Counted from the stretch's first letter, positions 1-12,408 are shown. The stretch is DNA of 64,000 nt from Alectoria sarmentosa (GCA_009733775.1 WOGZ01000185.1:1-64000); one strand, 5' to 3'. Notes: generated by a model from the sequence alone, not told the origin. A program made the numbers and translations.

Positions 1-142
1 AATTATAAATATATGATAATATAACATTTTTACAAATGGACAGTCAATGGACCATTAATGAAAAGTTGACGGAAAGTCGATTTCAATATGAAATCAATGG
101 AATCAACACGTTTCATTCTCAAGTCGCGTGTTTCTCCTAAGG
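1..142. other. Unassigned flank, less mutated than its surroundings
   Basis: This stretch matches no other part of the window. It has more C and G and more CpA/TpG than the DNA to its right, and contains two close TCAATGGA words. At about 143 it joins abruptly to sequence shared with the 3' region of copia elements (compare 2228-2290 and 61261-61320). It may be the edge of another insertion or a deletion junction. No coding potential was seen. Confidence 0.4.
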
Positions 143-619
143 TAGAGTGTATATAAATTGCGATCGATGTATTGCGACGATAATGATGATGATAATAACG
201 ACATTAATGATTTGAAAGCATACATATAACAGCTGAAATGGCGTTTAAAAGAATAAACTTGATAATCATGATAAAAATTTAACGTATAATCGAGAACGAT
301 TTGACGATAACGATCTTTTTGATAATGACGTAATTTTCAAATTTGAATCGAACGTAAATATAAGCCTTTTGAATAAATGCTCGCAAAATTTATGACTATA
401 AATACAATAATGATAAATTAATTTCAAATTGAATTTTGGAGATCGAAATTTGTTCGTATAAGACGTTAAAATTGATATTTGAGATTTTGCGAATCAATTC
501 GATCGATTATTTATAATGTGAGAATTAATTAAACGAAAAAGCTCTCATAAAAGCGAGAAAAGAAATAATTCATTCATTTTTAAATAATATTTTAAATTTT
601 ATTCATTTTAAAAACGTAA

Positions 620-830
620 TTTAAGGTTAATAAACTTATAAAATAATTCAAATTTATTTTTATAAAGAATTTTAATAAAATCGTCGACGATTTATTTATC
701 GATAAGCACGTATTATAAATCGATATTTTCATTAACAATTTAATCGCGCATTTAATAATGTTGAATATTAATATATTTAATACGATTATAATGTTAAAAG
801 TTTTTAATAAATGCAATTGCGTTTTGATTA
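620..830 (-). pseudogene. Copia RNase H remnant (E0)
   Basis: RNase H removes the RNA strand of the RNA:DNA hybrid during reverse transcription. Read on the minus strand through several stops, this region gives DNQNAIAFIKN, then YNRIKYINIQHY, then a run ending in VDDFIKILY. This is the copia RNase H pattern of DNQ.AI.L.KNP, KHIDI.YHF and D.LTKPLP. Element F carries the same domain at 28180-28410 with only scattered changes. In-frame stops fall at expected Gln codons, as C-to-T changes would give. Not functional. Confidence 0.75.
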
Positions 831-1399
831 TTATTAAAAATAATTATTATTTAAAACGCTTTATTGAGACGAATTTGATTTAAAAAATCTCTTAATTAAA
901 TGATTTTTTTAACGATTTATGTTTGATCGATATATTCGATTTTATAAATTAATAATATAATCGTAAATTATCGCTTGAATGATCAATTAATAATTTTATT
1001 TTTTAAATTAAAAACGTAATTTGAAATTGATTTGCGAATATCTTGATCGTTTATTCAATCGAAATTAATGTAATCGATGAATTTTTAAAGCGTATTTTTA
1101 TAAATGAGATGTTAATTAATAATCTTTTTCAAATAATGAAAAATGCGTTTAATAATAATATAATAAACCTCGATAAAATTAAAAACGTATCGAAAAATCA
1201 TTAAAATAATGAAAATAATGTTAAGTTTGATGTCGAGCATAACGTATAAAAGATTTCATAATCGATTAATAAATTTGAAAAAACTCTTTGAAAATTATGT
1301 ATTTTTTTTCGACAAATGTTGATCGTAAATTGCTCTTTCATAAAATTAATTTTATTTTAATTTTTTATATTTCATAAATACGAAGAAAGCGCTCGATGT

Positions 1400-1547
1400 A
1401 AACGAATTATTTTAATTATAAAATTCGATTAATACGATCGCGATTTATTATTATGCTTAAATAATAATTATAAAAATCGAAATTGTTTATTTTAAATTTA
1501 ACATTAAGGGTATTTTTTATTCGTTAAATCTCAAATCGAAATGAATT
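1400..1547 (-). pseudogene. Copia reverse transcriptase, C-terminal part (E0), cut by E1
   Basis: The minus strand reads SFRFEI, then RIKNTLNVKFKINNFDFYNYYL, through stops. This is the stretch that follows the catalytic YxDD box in copia reverse transcriptases. The N-terminal half lies at 9068-9245, on the far side of E1. The break falls just after the residues FIIN, which match the post-YxDD strand in element F. Removing E1 and one GAATT copy rejoins the frame. Confidence 0.75.
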
Positions 1548-1672
1548 TGTCAAAATATGGAGTAGGACACTTAGTTGTATTGCTTTAAGAGTACTACGGA
1601 AGAAAGAGCGATCTATGTACGGGCGCATTAATAGTGCACGTGATATCAAGTCACGTGACCCGAATTTCAACA
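1548..1672 (-). repeat. E1 3' LTR
   Basis: 125 bp, TGTCAAAATATG...GAATTTCAACA on the plus strand. It differs from the other E1 LTR at 8943-9067 by ten transitions and no transversion that I can find. It contains two CACGTG cores within about 20 bp. Confidence 0.93.
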
Positions 1673-2794
1673 TTCCTTTTCGCTCGCATCTTTCTAAATC
1701 TGAATTTTGGGTTATAAGAGTGAAAATCAGCGTCGAATAACAAAAGTGAATTATAGCGTCGGATTATAATCGTGAAAATTAGCGTCGAATAACAAAAGTG
1801 AATCGTAACGCCGGGTTGTAAACGTGAAAACATTTTATATTTTTTTATCACCCTTTATATTCTCTAAGGCATTCAAATTTCAAAATATAAGATTTGAAAT
1901 TCGCGATGTTCAAAATCGGGTAAAAACAATGAAAATCCGAAGAAAAATCGAATTTTGAAAACGATTATGTTCTTTTAAACATATCCGCCACGATGTCACA
2001 TAGAAAAAATTCTACTTTTTGACGAAAAACCGTTTTTTGATAAATTTATTTTCAATTCATTTGATGCACATCAAAAATCGATCGACATATAATTAAAGAA
2101 TACATATGGGAATAATGTTCCGATTAAAAGAAATATTTCGAATTGTATATGTATGCATGCGATCGATTGCAAGGCCTATGAGAATCGTTTTAGAATATTA
2201 ATGTTTAATAATAATGATTGATAGAATGTATACAAATTACGATCGATATATTATAATAATGATGATGATGATAATAACGATAATAACGTTTAAATGTATA
2301 AATATGATAATTATAATAACGCTTAAAAGCATTTGAAAGTTATATTATTAAAGAATTTCGTGAATAATTGAACAATTTTGACGATAGCGACCTTTTTGAT
2401 AATAATATAATTCTCAAATTTGAATCGCACGTAAATATAGGTTTTTCGAAAAAAAGTTTATAAAGTTTGTGATTATAAATGCAATAATGACAAATTAATT
2501 TTAAATTGAATCTTAAATGGAGCTTGTCCGCAAAAAACGTTAAAATTGATAATTAAGATTTTGTGAATAAATTCGATTGATCATTCGAAGTGTAAAGATT
2601 AATGAAATTGCTTTTTTAAAGTTGTTGAATAATAATATTGAATTGATTTCACGAATAATGATTGTTTTTTTAGAATTGAATAATAATTATTTCATTAAAG
2701 TTATAATGATAGCTTTTTTAAAGTTATAATGACGGTTTTTTTAAAATTGATATAAAAAATCATCTATGAGCGATGTTTTAATTCGATTAATTAA

Positions 2795-3005
2795 CGAAAT
2801 CTTTTAAATTTATTTTTGAAAAGAGTTTTAATAAGGCCGTCGGTTACTTGTTAATTAATAAAAACATATTTTAAAATAACATTCTCGACGATGATTTGTT
2901 CTCGTATATAATAATGTTGAATGTTAATATGTTTAATATGAGCATGAAATTGAGGATTTTTAATTAACGTTATAACGTCTTAATTGTCGCAATAAATTAT
3001 TATTA
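2795..3005 (-). pseudogene. Copia RNase H remnant (E1)
   Basis: The minus strand reads DNQDVITLIKNPQFHAHIKHI, followed by NIQHYYIREQI and NKQVTDGLIKTLF. These correspond to the copia RNase H blocks DNQ.AI.L.KNP.FHARTKHI, D.QYH.IREQ and D.Q.AD.LTKPL. This is one of the better preserved RNase H copies here. The catalytic Asp of the DNQ block is present. It lies 3' of the reverse transcriptase and 5' of the long non-coding tail, as expected. Confidence 0.85.
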
Positions 3006-3564
3006 TTTAAAAATATTTAACGCTTAAATTAAATTGATTGAGAAATTCGCGCAATTAAATCATCTTTTTAATAATTTGAATTTAATTAATATATTCGATT
3101 TTATAAATTGAAAACGTTATTATGAATTATCGTTTGAAAAATTAATTGATTATCGCATTATTTATATTAAAAACGTATTCAAAAATAAAACGTTGAATGT
3201 TTTAATTGTTTATTTAATTAATGTCAATATAATTTATAAGAGGTTTAAGATCGTTTCGAAACATAAATTATTAATTTTTTGTATGATTGAGATATTGAAA
3301 AATGCGTTTGATTGCGTTTTAATGAGAAATATTAAGATTTAAATCGTATCGAAAAATTATTAAAATTGTGAAAACGATATTCGAGCGTGTGTTCAATATC
3401 GCATATATGAGAAAATCGATAATAAATTGATAAGCGTAATGAGATACTTTAATGATTATGAAATCATTTTCGACGATATAAAATTTATCGTTAATAATAA
3501 AAATTGAAGTGATCGTGAATTTAATTATGTCATAATTGATAAAAAAAAATTCGATATAAATTGT

Positions 3565-3890
3565 TTATTTAAAACGTAGAATGCGATTTACACGATTTTT
3601 TGCGATCGTTATATCGAAATAATGAATGTATAAATTCAAATCGATTATCTCAAATTTTTTATGAAGTTTATTTTTGATCGCTTGAATATCGATTTTATCA
3701 AAATTTATGAATAAAATATCATTTATATAAATAACGATAATGATAATGTCATTAATGAATATCGAAAAATTAATAATGATAAATTCGAAATTCAATTTTT
3801 TAAGATACATAATGAGGGTATTGTATTATATTTTAAGAAATTATTTTAAATTGTATAACGTTTTTATAAATTTATAAACCTTGTTTTCTT
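3565..3890 (-). pseudogene. Copia reverse transcriptase remnant (E1)
   Basis: Reverse transcriptase of the copia type copies the element RNA into DNA in cytoplasmic particles. The minus strand shows YNLK (expected YGLKQ), then MYLKKLNFEF, then VIYINDILFINFDKIDIQAI, then FEIIDLNLYIHYFDITIAKN. These match the YGLKQSPR, YVDDLLI and DLG...YYLG.TI..DR blocks. The catalytic box reads YIND rather than YVDD: the first catalytic Asp is Asn, as a GAC/GAT to AAC/AAT change would give. Position 3565-3810 is free of stops; upstream blocks need stop read-through. Confidence 0.88.
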
Positions 3891-5019
3891 TACTCTTGAT
3901 TTTAAATCTCATAAATTATATCATATAAATTGTTTTTTTGATATCGTCGTAGAAAAAGACGATTTTAACGTTTATTTATTTAAATTTTTAATTTAGAATT
4001 GTTATAAGAGCGAAAATGATTTTATAATTCATAAATTTGATTATTGAGACGAAAGTTTCGTTGAAATTGATTTTTTCTCATTATTTGAAATCACGAATTA
4101 TTTAATAAATTTTATATCGTACGATTTCATCGATAAAACCTTTTTTAATTTTATAAATTTATTTGTTTTTTAAAACACGCGCATTTGAGAATAAATTTAT
4201 TAAGATTTAAATATTATTAATAATGAGGAAATCGATTTCGTTTTATATAATTATTTATTAATATATTTTACGATAAAAGTTCATTATGATTTTTTTAAAG
4301 TTTCGAGGTTTATAAAATTCAATAAAAACGACTTTTGTTAATAAAATGAGAGAATTCGAAGTAAGATTTTAATATAATTTTATAATTTCGAACGATTTTA
4401 TAATGAAAATAAATTTGAGAATTTTATTGATTATGAAACGAATAATAAATTTTATCGTTAATGTGAATAAGAATAAAGAAATTGTATTATTGTTATTAAA
4501 CGTATTAAACGATTATTTAATTATAGACTTTAAATCAAATGCGTTTGAGATGATTATGATTTTTGATAAAATCCTTTTTGAAATTGAGATGAAATTAAAT
4601 AAATTATTAACTTTTTTTTTAATAATTATATATCTTTTTTAACGTTTTTTTTTTGAAATTGTAAATGAAAAGAGAAATAAATGATTTTGATGTTTAATGT
4701 TTTCAACGAGTCTGCGTTTATTGCGATAAATGTTAATTTATTTTTCGATGATAATAATGTTTAATTCGAAAAAAATGGATTTGAAAAAAACGTTATCGAT
4801 TTAATTAATATTAAAAATAACAATTATCTCATCGTTATTTAAAAGCATATGATAATTTTTATTTTGATATTTCAAAAGACGCTTTTTGACGGCGCGATTT
4901 TCATATTTTTTTTAATTAATATTATAAAGCACAATTTGATAATAATCGATTTGATCGATAATATGTAAATAAGATATATTAAAAAAAGATTCGATATTGA
5001 TCTCGAATGAGATAATTTC

Positions 5020-5500
5020 ACGATCGATAATAAATTAAATATTGCGAAAAATATTAATTGTTCAAACGAATTTTATTTAATATTTTTGAAATAATTTGTT
5101 TTTTTTAAATATAACGTTTGCTTTACGCTGAATAATGATATTTAAACGTTTAAATTTATTATTTATTTAAGAATTGTTAAATACGATGTTTTTTCAAATA
5201 ATATTTTTAAATAATCGAAAGATTTTCATTTGATAATTATCGAATTTAATATCGCAATTAATGCGAAAGCGAATATATTTATTATTATCATGTTTTGAAT
5301 CATTAAAAAACATTTTGAATGTGATAAAAATTGTTAAATCAAATTTATCGAATAATAAATAAACGTTAAATCGAAGGGTTTTATCGTTGAGAAAAATGAT
5401 TATTCATTTAAAGTCATTTTAAAAAACATCGAATAAATCTTAAAAATCGTTATAAATTAAATCATTTTATCAATTTTTAAAAATAATGTGTTATTTATAT
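5020..5500 (-). pseudogene. Copia integrase remnant (E1)
   Basis: Integrase inserts the DNA copy into the genome. Through stops the minus strand reads FKMFFNDSKHDNN, then YIRFRINCDIKFDNYQMKIF, then FKRLNIIIQRKANVIFK. This is the copia rve pattern: LRTD.G.EF, then N...ERLNRTI, then A...L. The second catalytic Asp of the DDE triad appears changed (RFRINCD in place of RFRTDCG). Element F carries a related integrase at 25860-26270. Confidence 0.8.
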
Positions 5501-6699
5501 GATTTTATTTTTATGTTAATCATAAAATATAATTCGTAAACATCGTCGAAAGATGAAATGAAAAAATTTATTTCAACGCACATTTTGATCAATTTTTTGA
5601 GATTTTAAACGCTCAAATGATTATAATGTGTGTGTTATATGCGAAAAATTATTTTATTAATTTGAGATTTCGATAAAGATTGAGATTTTTGATTATCAAA
5701 AATAAATTTAATTGAGGATTTATTATAAATGAGAATCTTTTTATTAACGATTATTAAGATTAAGAGAGTTTTCTCTCAAATATCGAATATATATAAATGA
5801 TTTTAAATACGTTTAAAAAAGAAACGTTATTTTTCGACGATAATGTTATCGAAAATAAAAATTAAAGAAAAATTTTGCTTTTTTAATTATTTTTTAAAAA
5901 TGAAATTGAAATCGTAATTAAACACGAATTAAACGTTTCGAGAAGTTAAAGTGCGTTTAATATCATTTATTTTGCATTTAAATTCGATATTTTCAAAATC
6001 GATAATTATGCGATTATTAATAAAGTTATTCATAAAACGTGAAGATTGAAAAGATTTAAAGATTTTAAAAATCGAAAAAATATGAATTATATATTAAATG
6101 CAAACATAATTATGAGGTCAAAAAAAAACAGTATTATTATAATAAATAGAATAATAATCTGCGCTTTATCGATAATTTTGAATCTAATATTTTCATAAAT
6201 CTTTTTATTTAAAACGTTAAAATTTGCGATAAATTCGAAAATCGATTTAAAAATAATGAAAATAATAAAAATAATAAAAACGATAAAATCAATGTGAGCG
6301 ATAAAACAATGAACGATTTTTGATTAAATAATCATTATAATTGCGTTAACATTATCAAATTGCTTTTTTGACTTTTCAATTAATTTAAATTTGAAATTTT
6401 TTTTTTCTTTCGATCACGTTCTTCACGACTTTTATAATCATAATCATTATAATTATTATGATCATCGCGGTTTTCGCGGTTTTTTTTATTTATATCGTTT
6501 TCGTTTGAGTATTTATTGCGTGCATCGTATTCATTAATGTCGTATTAATTTTTTTTATAATGAATATAATATTTATAAATTTAAATATAAATGCGAAAGT
6601 TATTGAAATTTGCGTTTGTTTAAATGCGATATTTAATAATATCTTTAACGATAATAAGAATAAACACGAATTATTAAATATATTTAAAAAAATCGTTAA

Positions 6700-7250
6700 T
6701 AATAACGATGAGCGTATGCGTTTTCGAATACGTGAAATTAAATAAATTAATAACAATATTGAGAAATCGAATTATCGTATAATTTAACGTTTATTTGATT
6801 TTATAATTTTCATCATAAACGTTATGAATTTGATTATAATTTTCGCGATACGCATTATATTAAGAGTTTAAACCTTTATAAAAATAATAAATCTTTCAAT
6901 TCTCATCGAAAAGAAAAATCGTTCGATCGAATTGATTTTTGAATTTTCGAATAACGTTTATAAAAATATTGATATATTCTTATAATTTGTTTTCATAAAT
7001 GATTAAAATGAAAAATTTCAATTTAAAAATGATAAAATTGAAAATATCAAAATTTCAAGATTTATATTTTTCGAATTTTTTTTAAAGCATCAAAAACATT
7101 GATGTAATATTCGATTTTATTTCGAAAATTGTTTTCATAATAAACTTTTATTATCATATAAATTTTATTATGCGTTTCGATTTAAATTAAAACCTCAATT
7201 CTAATGATAATAAATTTTACTTCGACGATTGAATAATTATTCGAAACGTT
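6700..7250 (-). pseudogene. Copia gag remnant (E1)
   Basis: The minus strand, read through stops, gives IEYYINVFDALKKIRKI, then YFQFYHF, then IRSNDFSFR and ELKDLLFL. This resembles the UBN2-type copia gag, where Y...F...L.KIR, FHFL.AL and PSLD.LI..L.DE.R occur in that order. Repeated stops fall where Trp or Gln would be expected. Gag forms the virus-like particle. Assignment rests on pattern and position between the leader and the integrase. Confidence 0.55.
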
Positions 7251-8927
7251 TTTTGTTTTAATGATAAAACTTTTAATAAAGATGATCGTATTAATTTCGA
7301 TTTAAAGTCATAATTTAATCAAGTTTAAAAAGTTTTATATTTGATATTTTCATTTGATATAATTAACAATTTTTATGAACATTTTAATTTTTTCAAATTA
7401 ATTCAAAAAGATCGAAAATTTAATTTCAAGATATTCGAATATAATGTCAAAAAGAATTGATTTGAATTTCAAGATTTAAGAACTTTTGAAGTTTGAATTT
7501 GAATTTATGTTCGAAAAAGTGATTTATAATGAAATAAAGTTTGAGAATAATGAGATCTACGTAATAAAGCTTTTAAAAATGATTAAAATAAATGACGTTA
7601 AAGAAATAAAACGCGTTTTAAAGTCGAAAAGCTCTTCGTTAATAATAAGCTTTGATAATAATTCGAAAATTAATTATTTTAAAATAAGAATAAAATCAAC
7701 GTAGGAATTTAAAATAAAATCGTTATCGTTATCGTTATCGTTATTATTATTCAAAAAATGTTTAAAAATTTATAAAATTTCGAGAATATAAGAAAAATCT
7801 CATTAAACTTTGAAATTGATTTAATATAATTTGAATTTTCGTTTACGAAAAGTCTTTATCTCATAATTAAAAAAATATTTAACGATATTTAAAAAAACGA
7901 TAAATTTGATAAATCTTAAAAAAAATATAAAAATATAAAGATGTTATTTTAAAAAAAATTCATTTGATTTTATAAGTCGTAATGAATTTATAAAAAATTC
8001 GTTATTCGAATTATATTAATTATTTTGATGATTAAAAGATTTTAAAAAAAAATGATAAAACTTCGAAATCGAAAATGAGATTGATAATCTTATTTCGCTC
8101 ATTTAAAACATTCGAATATAACATTATTATTATTAAATCGCTTTATAATAAATTTTTTTTTTTTGATTTTCGAAATAAAAGGTTTTTTTTTTTGCGTTTT
8201 GATTTTAATATATTAAATACGCGAAATAAAAAATGATTTCTCTTTAATTAATTATTAACCTTTATCTTTATCTTTGATTTTTTAATTTTCATTGCGAATA
8301 TTTCATAATTAAATCGTTAAATATAATTATCATCATCAAATTTTAAATGAAGCGATTTATAAAATAAAGATATATCGTTTATTATTTTAACGTGTTTTAC
8401 GCAGAGAAATTAATATGTTTCAAAAACCTAATAATTACGTGATCACGATCGTATAACAATTTTTGATAATTTCGATATATCACGATTATTTACGATATGT
8501 TTCGAATTATTTTATTTTATTTCAAACAAAAGTGAAAACGATGTGAATATTGACGAGAATAATTAAATATTAATAACGTTTCAGCGTTAAAAAAAACGAT
8601 GTTGATTTTTAAAAACGCTCATAATTTTCGAAAAGACGTTATTAATTATCAAAAAAAACGTTTTAAATGTCGTTAATTTTTAATGTTGTTTTTTTGACGC
8701 TCGCTTTTTTGCGATCTTTACGCATTCTCATTATAAACGAATCATAATCGTTTCGATTTAAATAATTATTTTATAACGAGCATTATTCACATTAAAAAAA
8801 TTGCGTTACATAAACGTAATAATTTTTATAATTAATATTTTCATTGCGATGAGCATAAAAATGTTTAAAAATAATTTCAATCATAATAAATAATAAATAA
8901 ATTATGTTATAACAATGTCGATGCAAG

Positions 8928-8942
8928 CCCGGGTTTATAATC
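8928..8942 (-). promoter_or_regulatory. E1 primer binding site, initiator tRNA-Met anticodon-arm type
   Basis: Immediately inside the 5' LTR the minus strand reads GATTATAAACCCGGG. Undoing G-to-A changes gives GGTTATGAGCCCGGG, the complement of the anticodon arm of initiator tRNA-Met (GGGCTCATAACC). Four other copia copies here have a related sequence at the same place. Confidence 0.65.
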
Positions 8943-9067
8943 TGTCAAAATATGAAATAAGACACTTAGTTGTATTGTTTTAAGAGTATTATGAAAGAAA
9001 GAGCGATCTATGTACGGGCGCACCAATAGTGCACGTGACATCAAGTCACGTGACCCGAATTTCAACA
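8943..9067 (-). repeat. E1 5' LTR
   Basis: 125 bp. It pairs with 1548-1672, with transition-only differences. The interior GTGCACGTGACATCAAGTC and following ACGTGAC form a near-palindromic pair of CACGTG cores. It is followed on the plus strand by the target duplication GAATT. Confidence 0.93.
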
Positions 9068-9245
9068 GAATTAATGATAAAAATATCGTTTATGTAAAAA
9101 GCGATAATGACATTAATGTTTAAATTAATAAAAACGTTGAAATCGACATCAATGAAAATGAGATCGATTTCTTTTATATATTTAATAAAGATGTTATATT
9201 AAATTCGAGAAGATTATTTTAAATTATAAAAAAATTTCATTAAAC
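9068..9245 (-). pseudogene. Copia reverse transcriptase, N-terminal part (E0)
   Basis: The minus strand reads a YNLK block, then IKEIDLIFIDVDFNVFINL, then a FYINDIFIIN catalytic box. The box is mutated from the family YVDD to YIND. The domain then stops at the E1 insertion and resumes at 1547 going down. The same order is intact in F at 27290-27603. Confidence 0.75.
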
Positions 9246-10249
9246 TTATAAATTTTATTAAAATATTTTTTTAAAACATATTTAATGAATTATTTCACGT
9301 AATTTTTTGTCTTAACGTTATCGTAAAAAAAACGATTTTAACGTTTATTTATTTTAAATTTTAATTCTCGATGACGATTAAAATGAAAATCGTTTTATAA
9401 AATATAAATTTGATTATTAAAACGAAAATTTCATTGAAATTTAAATCTTTTCATTATTCGAAATTATGAATTATTCAATGAGTCTTGAAACGAATAACTT
9501 CGTCGCGAATTTCGCATTTAATAATATAAATTCATTTATTATGAAAGACAATACGTTTTTTGAATAAATCGATAAATTTTCAAATCTCATTTTTCAACAA
9601 AAAATCATTTTCTTCGATTATGTTATTCTTTTATTATTTTTGATAAGAATTATTAATAATAACTTTTTTATAAATTTTTAATTCGTACGATTTTATTACG
9701 TTAATAATTTGAATAATTATTATATAAAATTTGACGAAAGATCTCGCGATATAAAATAAAAATGATTTGAATAAAATAACGTATTAAACGCATTGTTTTA
9801 AAGAGTGAAAATTGATACGTCAATTTTAAAAAAATCTATAAATTTTGTAATTGCAAAAAACTTAAATATAAATGATTAAATAAATTCATTAAGGTTTATT
9901 TCGTTTATAAATAATTAATTTTCAACGACGAAAAACGTTATAAACGTCGAATTTTTTTTTTTATAATTGAATCAATTGATAATTGTAAATCAAATAAGAA
10001 ATTATTCTTTTTCAAATCTTAAACGATTTTAAAAGATCGAATAACGTTATCATTTGATAATAATATATAATAAATATAATCGTTTTCGTAATCGATAAGA
10101 ATTTTTTTAATAACGCGCTTTTAACTTTTTTTTTAATTAATAATAAGTTTACGTAAAATAATAAAGTTTAAAATTTCAATATGATATATATAATTCAAAT
10201 GAGATTTATAATTCATATAAATTTAATATAAAATAAATTTATGTGATCG

Positions 10250-10690
10250 TATAAGATTTCGATTATAAAGATAATTAACGATTAATATAAACTTTGATTA
10301 ATATTTTCAATTTTGATTAATGTTTTTAATGATAATATTAATAATGTTGAAAAACGTTTAATTAAATCGTTTAATGATTTCATTTTATTCAAAATTTTCA
10401 AAATGAATAAATTTTCACGTGATGTTATAATTAATATAATAAATATTAAAATTAAAATCTTCAAATTCGTTATCATAATCAATTCGAAAACGTTTAATAA
10501 TAACATTTTCATATTGATTTTTAATTTGATAACGTTTAAAAATAAAAAAGATTTCGTTTTTATGTTCAATAATTTTAGTTTCAAAACGTTTATTTTAATC
10601 ATTAATAAAAATAATAAGATATTTATCGTTAAAGCAATCGTGAGAAATAATGAAATCATAAACATTATTATAAATTAAATTTAAAAATCT
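10250..10690 (-). pseudogene. Copia integrase remnant (E0)
   Basis: The minus strand carries the same integrase as F (25860-26270). It includes a segment of about 51 bp that F lacks, which encodes a KNEIFFIFKRYQ-like stretch, the usual link between the first and second catalytic Asp blocks of copia integrases. E0 therefore preserves the longer, ancestral form. Many stops; not functional. Confidence 0.75.
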
Positions 10691-12290
10691 TTTTTTAAAA
10701 CGAATATAAAATTTATGTAACGCTCTTTGCGCCATTTTGATTGCGCACGAAAAATAATTATTTTTATTAACGATAATTTTAAATAAATCGATATCTTTAA
10801 ATAATTCAATTAATTTATAAACGTTTTAATATCTCAAATGATTTATGCGAGCATATCATAAATCGAGAATTTTATTATTAATTTTACGCGATATAATTTC
10901 AAGATTTAAATTCGAAAAAAAAAAATCGAAATAAGTTAATGAAAAAATAATATCATTTATAAAATTGAAATGTTTTTTATTTTTTAAAATAATATAAAAT
11001 ATAATGAATTTGATATTATGTTATTTAAATATAAATATAAACATTAATAATTATTTGAAAATAATTAAAATTTAATTAAGTTTTTATAAGCGTAAATAAT
11101 AAAGATTGTTATTTCGCAATCAAGCGATAATATTATAATTATTAAATTCGATATTATTTTACGTAAATTTCATTTAAATGTAATTGCGTATTAATTATTT
11201 TTAAAAAATTAAATTTAAAAATAAATTTGAAATATAAAAAATATTCGTGAAGATAAATTTCTTTTTTTGATTATCGATAATGATATTAATGCGTATTTTA
11301 TCGATGTTAATGAAAATGCGAACGTTTTTAATATTTTTAATAAAACGAATATTGTTCAATTTGAAATCGAAAACGCGATATTATATAAAATAATTTTTAT
11401 TAAACATAAAATGTTGAAAACAAACACAATTCATCGTTTATCGCGAAAATATTAAATTGTTTATTTTAATCGTGAAAGCAATTATGATTTCTCTTTGATT
11501 ATTAAAAAATTCGATAAAATTACGATTTTTATAACGACGTTTTTTGTTGTTGAAAACATCTTTTCGATCGCTATTTTTTTTATTTTTAAATTTACCGTTA
11601 TCGTTATTATTATCATTATTATTATTGTTATTATTATTTCTTTTATCGTTATCGTCGTTAAAATTATTATTAAAATTATTTTAACGATTTTTGTTAAAGA
11701 GTTAATCGCATTTCTTTTTGATATAATAATGTTTTTTATAATGAATACAATATTTAATGAATTTTTAAATAATTTTGTTATTAAAATCAGGTATAACGCT
11801 TTTTTGAAATTTAATAATAATGATATATTTTAAAATTAAAATGATAAAACGAGAGAGACGTTAAATAACGAATATAAAAATAAATTTTTAACGCTCAAAA
11901 AAGAAATTAATCATAATTTAAATGAATTAAATAATAACGTATTTCAATAAATAAATTATCTCGATATTGATATCATTTATAAATTTATAATTTTGAATAT
12001 AATAAATGAAATAAACGTTATTCGCTTTATTTGAATTAATAAAAAAAATTGATTTTTAATCTCAATTTAAACGATAAATTAATAATGTTATTATAAATGT
12101 TTTTGAGATAAGCGATAAAATCAATTACATTTTTATATCAATTAAAATTTAATTTAAATAATTGACGATATAAATTATTAAGCATATCGAAATCTTTAAG
12201 TTTATTGTTTTTATAAATAATATTTTATAAAATATGCGCATTAATCTCATTTTTATAATTCACAAATAAATTGTTTTTCAAACCGGTTTT

Positions 12291-12408
12291 TGTTGAAATG
12301 TGTCAGCTATCTGAAACATGAAAGGTTTATCGAGGCTTGGCACATTTTGTATTTAGATGCTCTGTTGCAGATTACTTAATCAATTAAGTGTTTCATTTAT
12401 TTTTAATA
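12291..12408 (+). repeat. F 5' LTR
   Basis: 118 bp, starting TGTTGAAATG and ending TTTTTAATA (CA mutated to TA). Relative to the 3' LTR (29405-29541) and the E0 LTR (32047-32181) it lacks one of two GAAAGGTTTATCGAG-like direct repeats, which accounts for its shorter length. Confidence 0.85.

Larger units (their letters stand above)
143..1547 (-). mobile_element. E0 copia element, 3' portion (fragment 1 of 4)
   Basis: Minus-strand copia sequence that continues at 9068 once the nested element E1 is removed. The words CGAAATGAATT before the break and GAATTAATGAT after it rebuild the uninterrupted reverse transcriptase sequence found in element F near 27475. The segment carries the end of the reverse transcriptase, the RNase H and part of the 3' non-coding region. 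The last part of that region and the 3' LTR are missing, cut off near base 143. Confidence 0.8.
1548..9067 (-). mobile_element. E1: complete, mutated Ty1/copia retrotransposon
   Basis: A 7,520 bp minus-strand element bounded by two 125 bp LTRs, both TG...CA, and flanked by the five-base duplication GAATT (1543-1547 and 9068-9072). The internal order on the minus strand is primer site, leader, gag, protease region, integrase, reverse transcriptase, RNase H, long 3' non-coding region. All reading frames carry many stops. It inserted into the reverse transcriptase of the older element E0. The 3' non-coding region (about 1673-2760) holds GAT-rich runs (2250-2300) and sequence shared with the other copia copies at 28960-29250, 40161-40760, 56880-57457 and 60756-61260. 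The stretch 5650-6700 should be the protease/pre-integrase part, but I could not read motifs there. Confidence 0.93.
9068..12290 (-). mobile_element. E0 copia element, central portion (fragment 2 of 4)
   Basis: Minus-strand copia sequence between the E1 and F insertions. It is the reverse-complement match of element F (24544-27480, then 13960-14258), so E0 and F are the same family in opposite orientation. It carries the N-terminal reverse transcriptase (9068-9245), the integrase (10250-10690) and protease/gag parts (11260-12290). The fragment ends with AAACCGGTTTT, which continues at 29542 as GTTTTTGATAATG on the other side of F. Confidence 0.85.

Noticed and set aside
10313..10678. 121-codon open frame on the plus strand
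   Set aside because: It is antisense to the E0 integrase on the minus strand, and is Ile/Asn-rich as expected for a shadow in AT-rich DNA.
11495..11833. 112-codon Ile/Phe-rich frame resembling a membrane protein
   Set aside because: It is antisense to E0 gag/protease. Hydrophobicity follows from ATT/TTT-rich repeats. The same is true of 24733-25059 opposite F.
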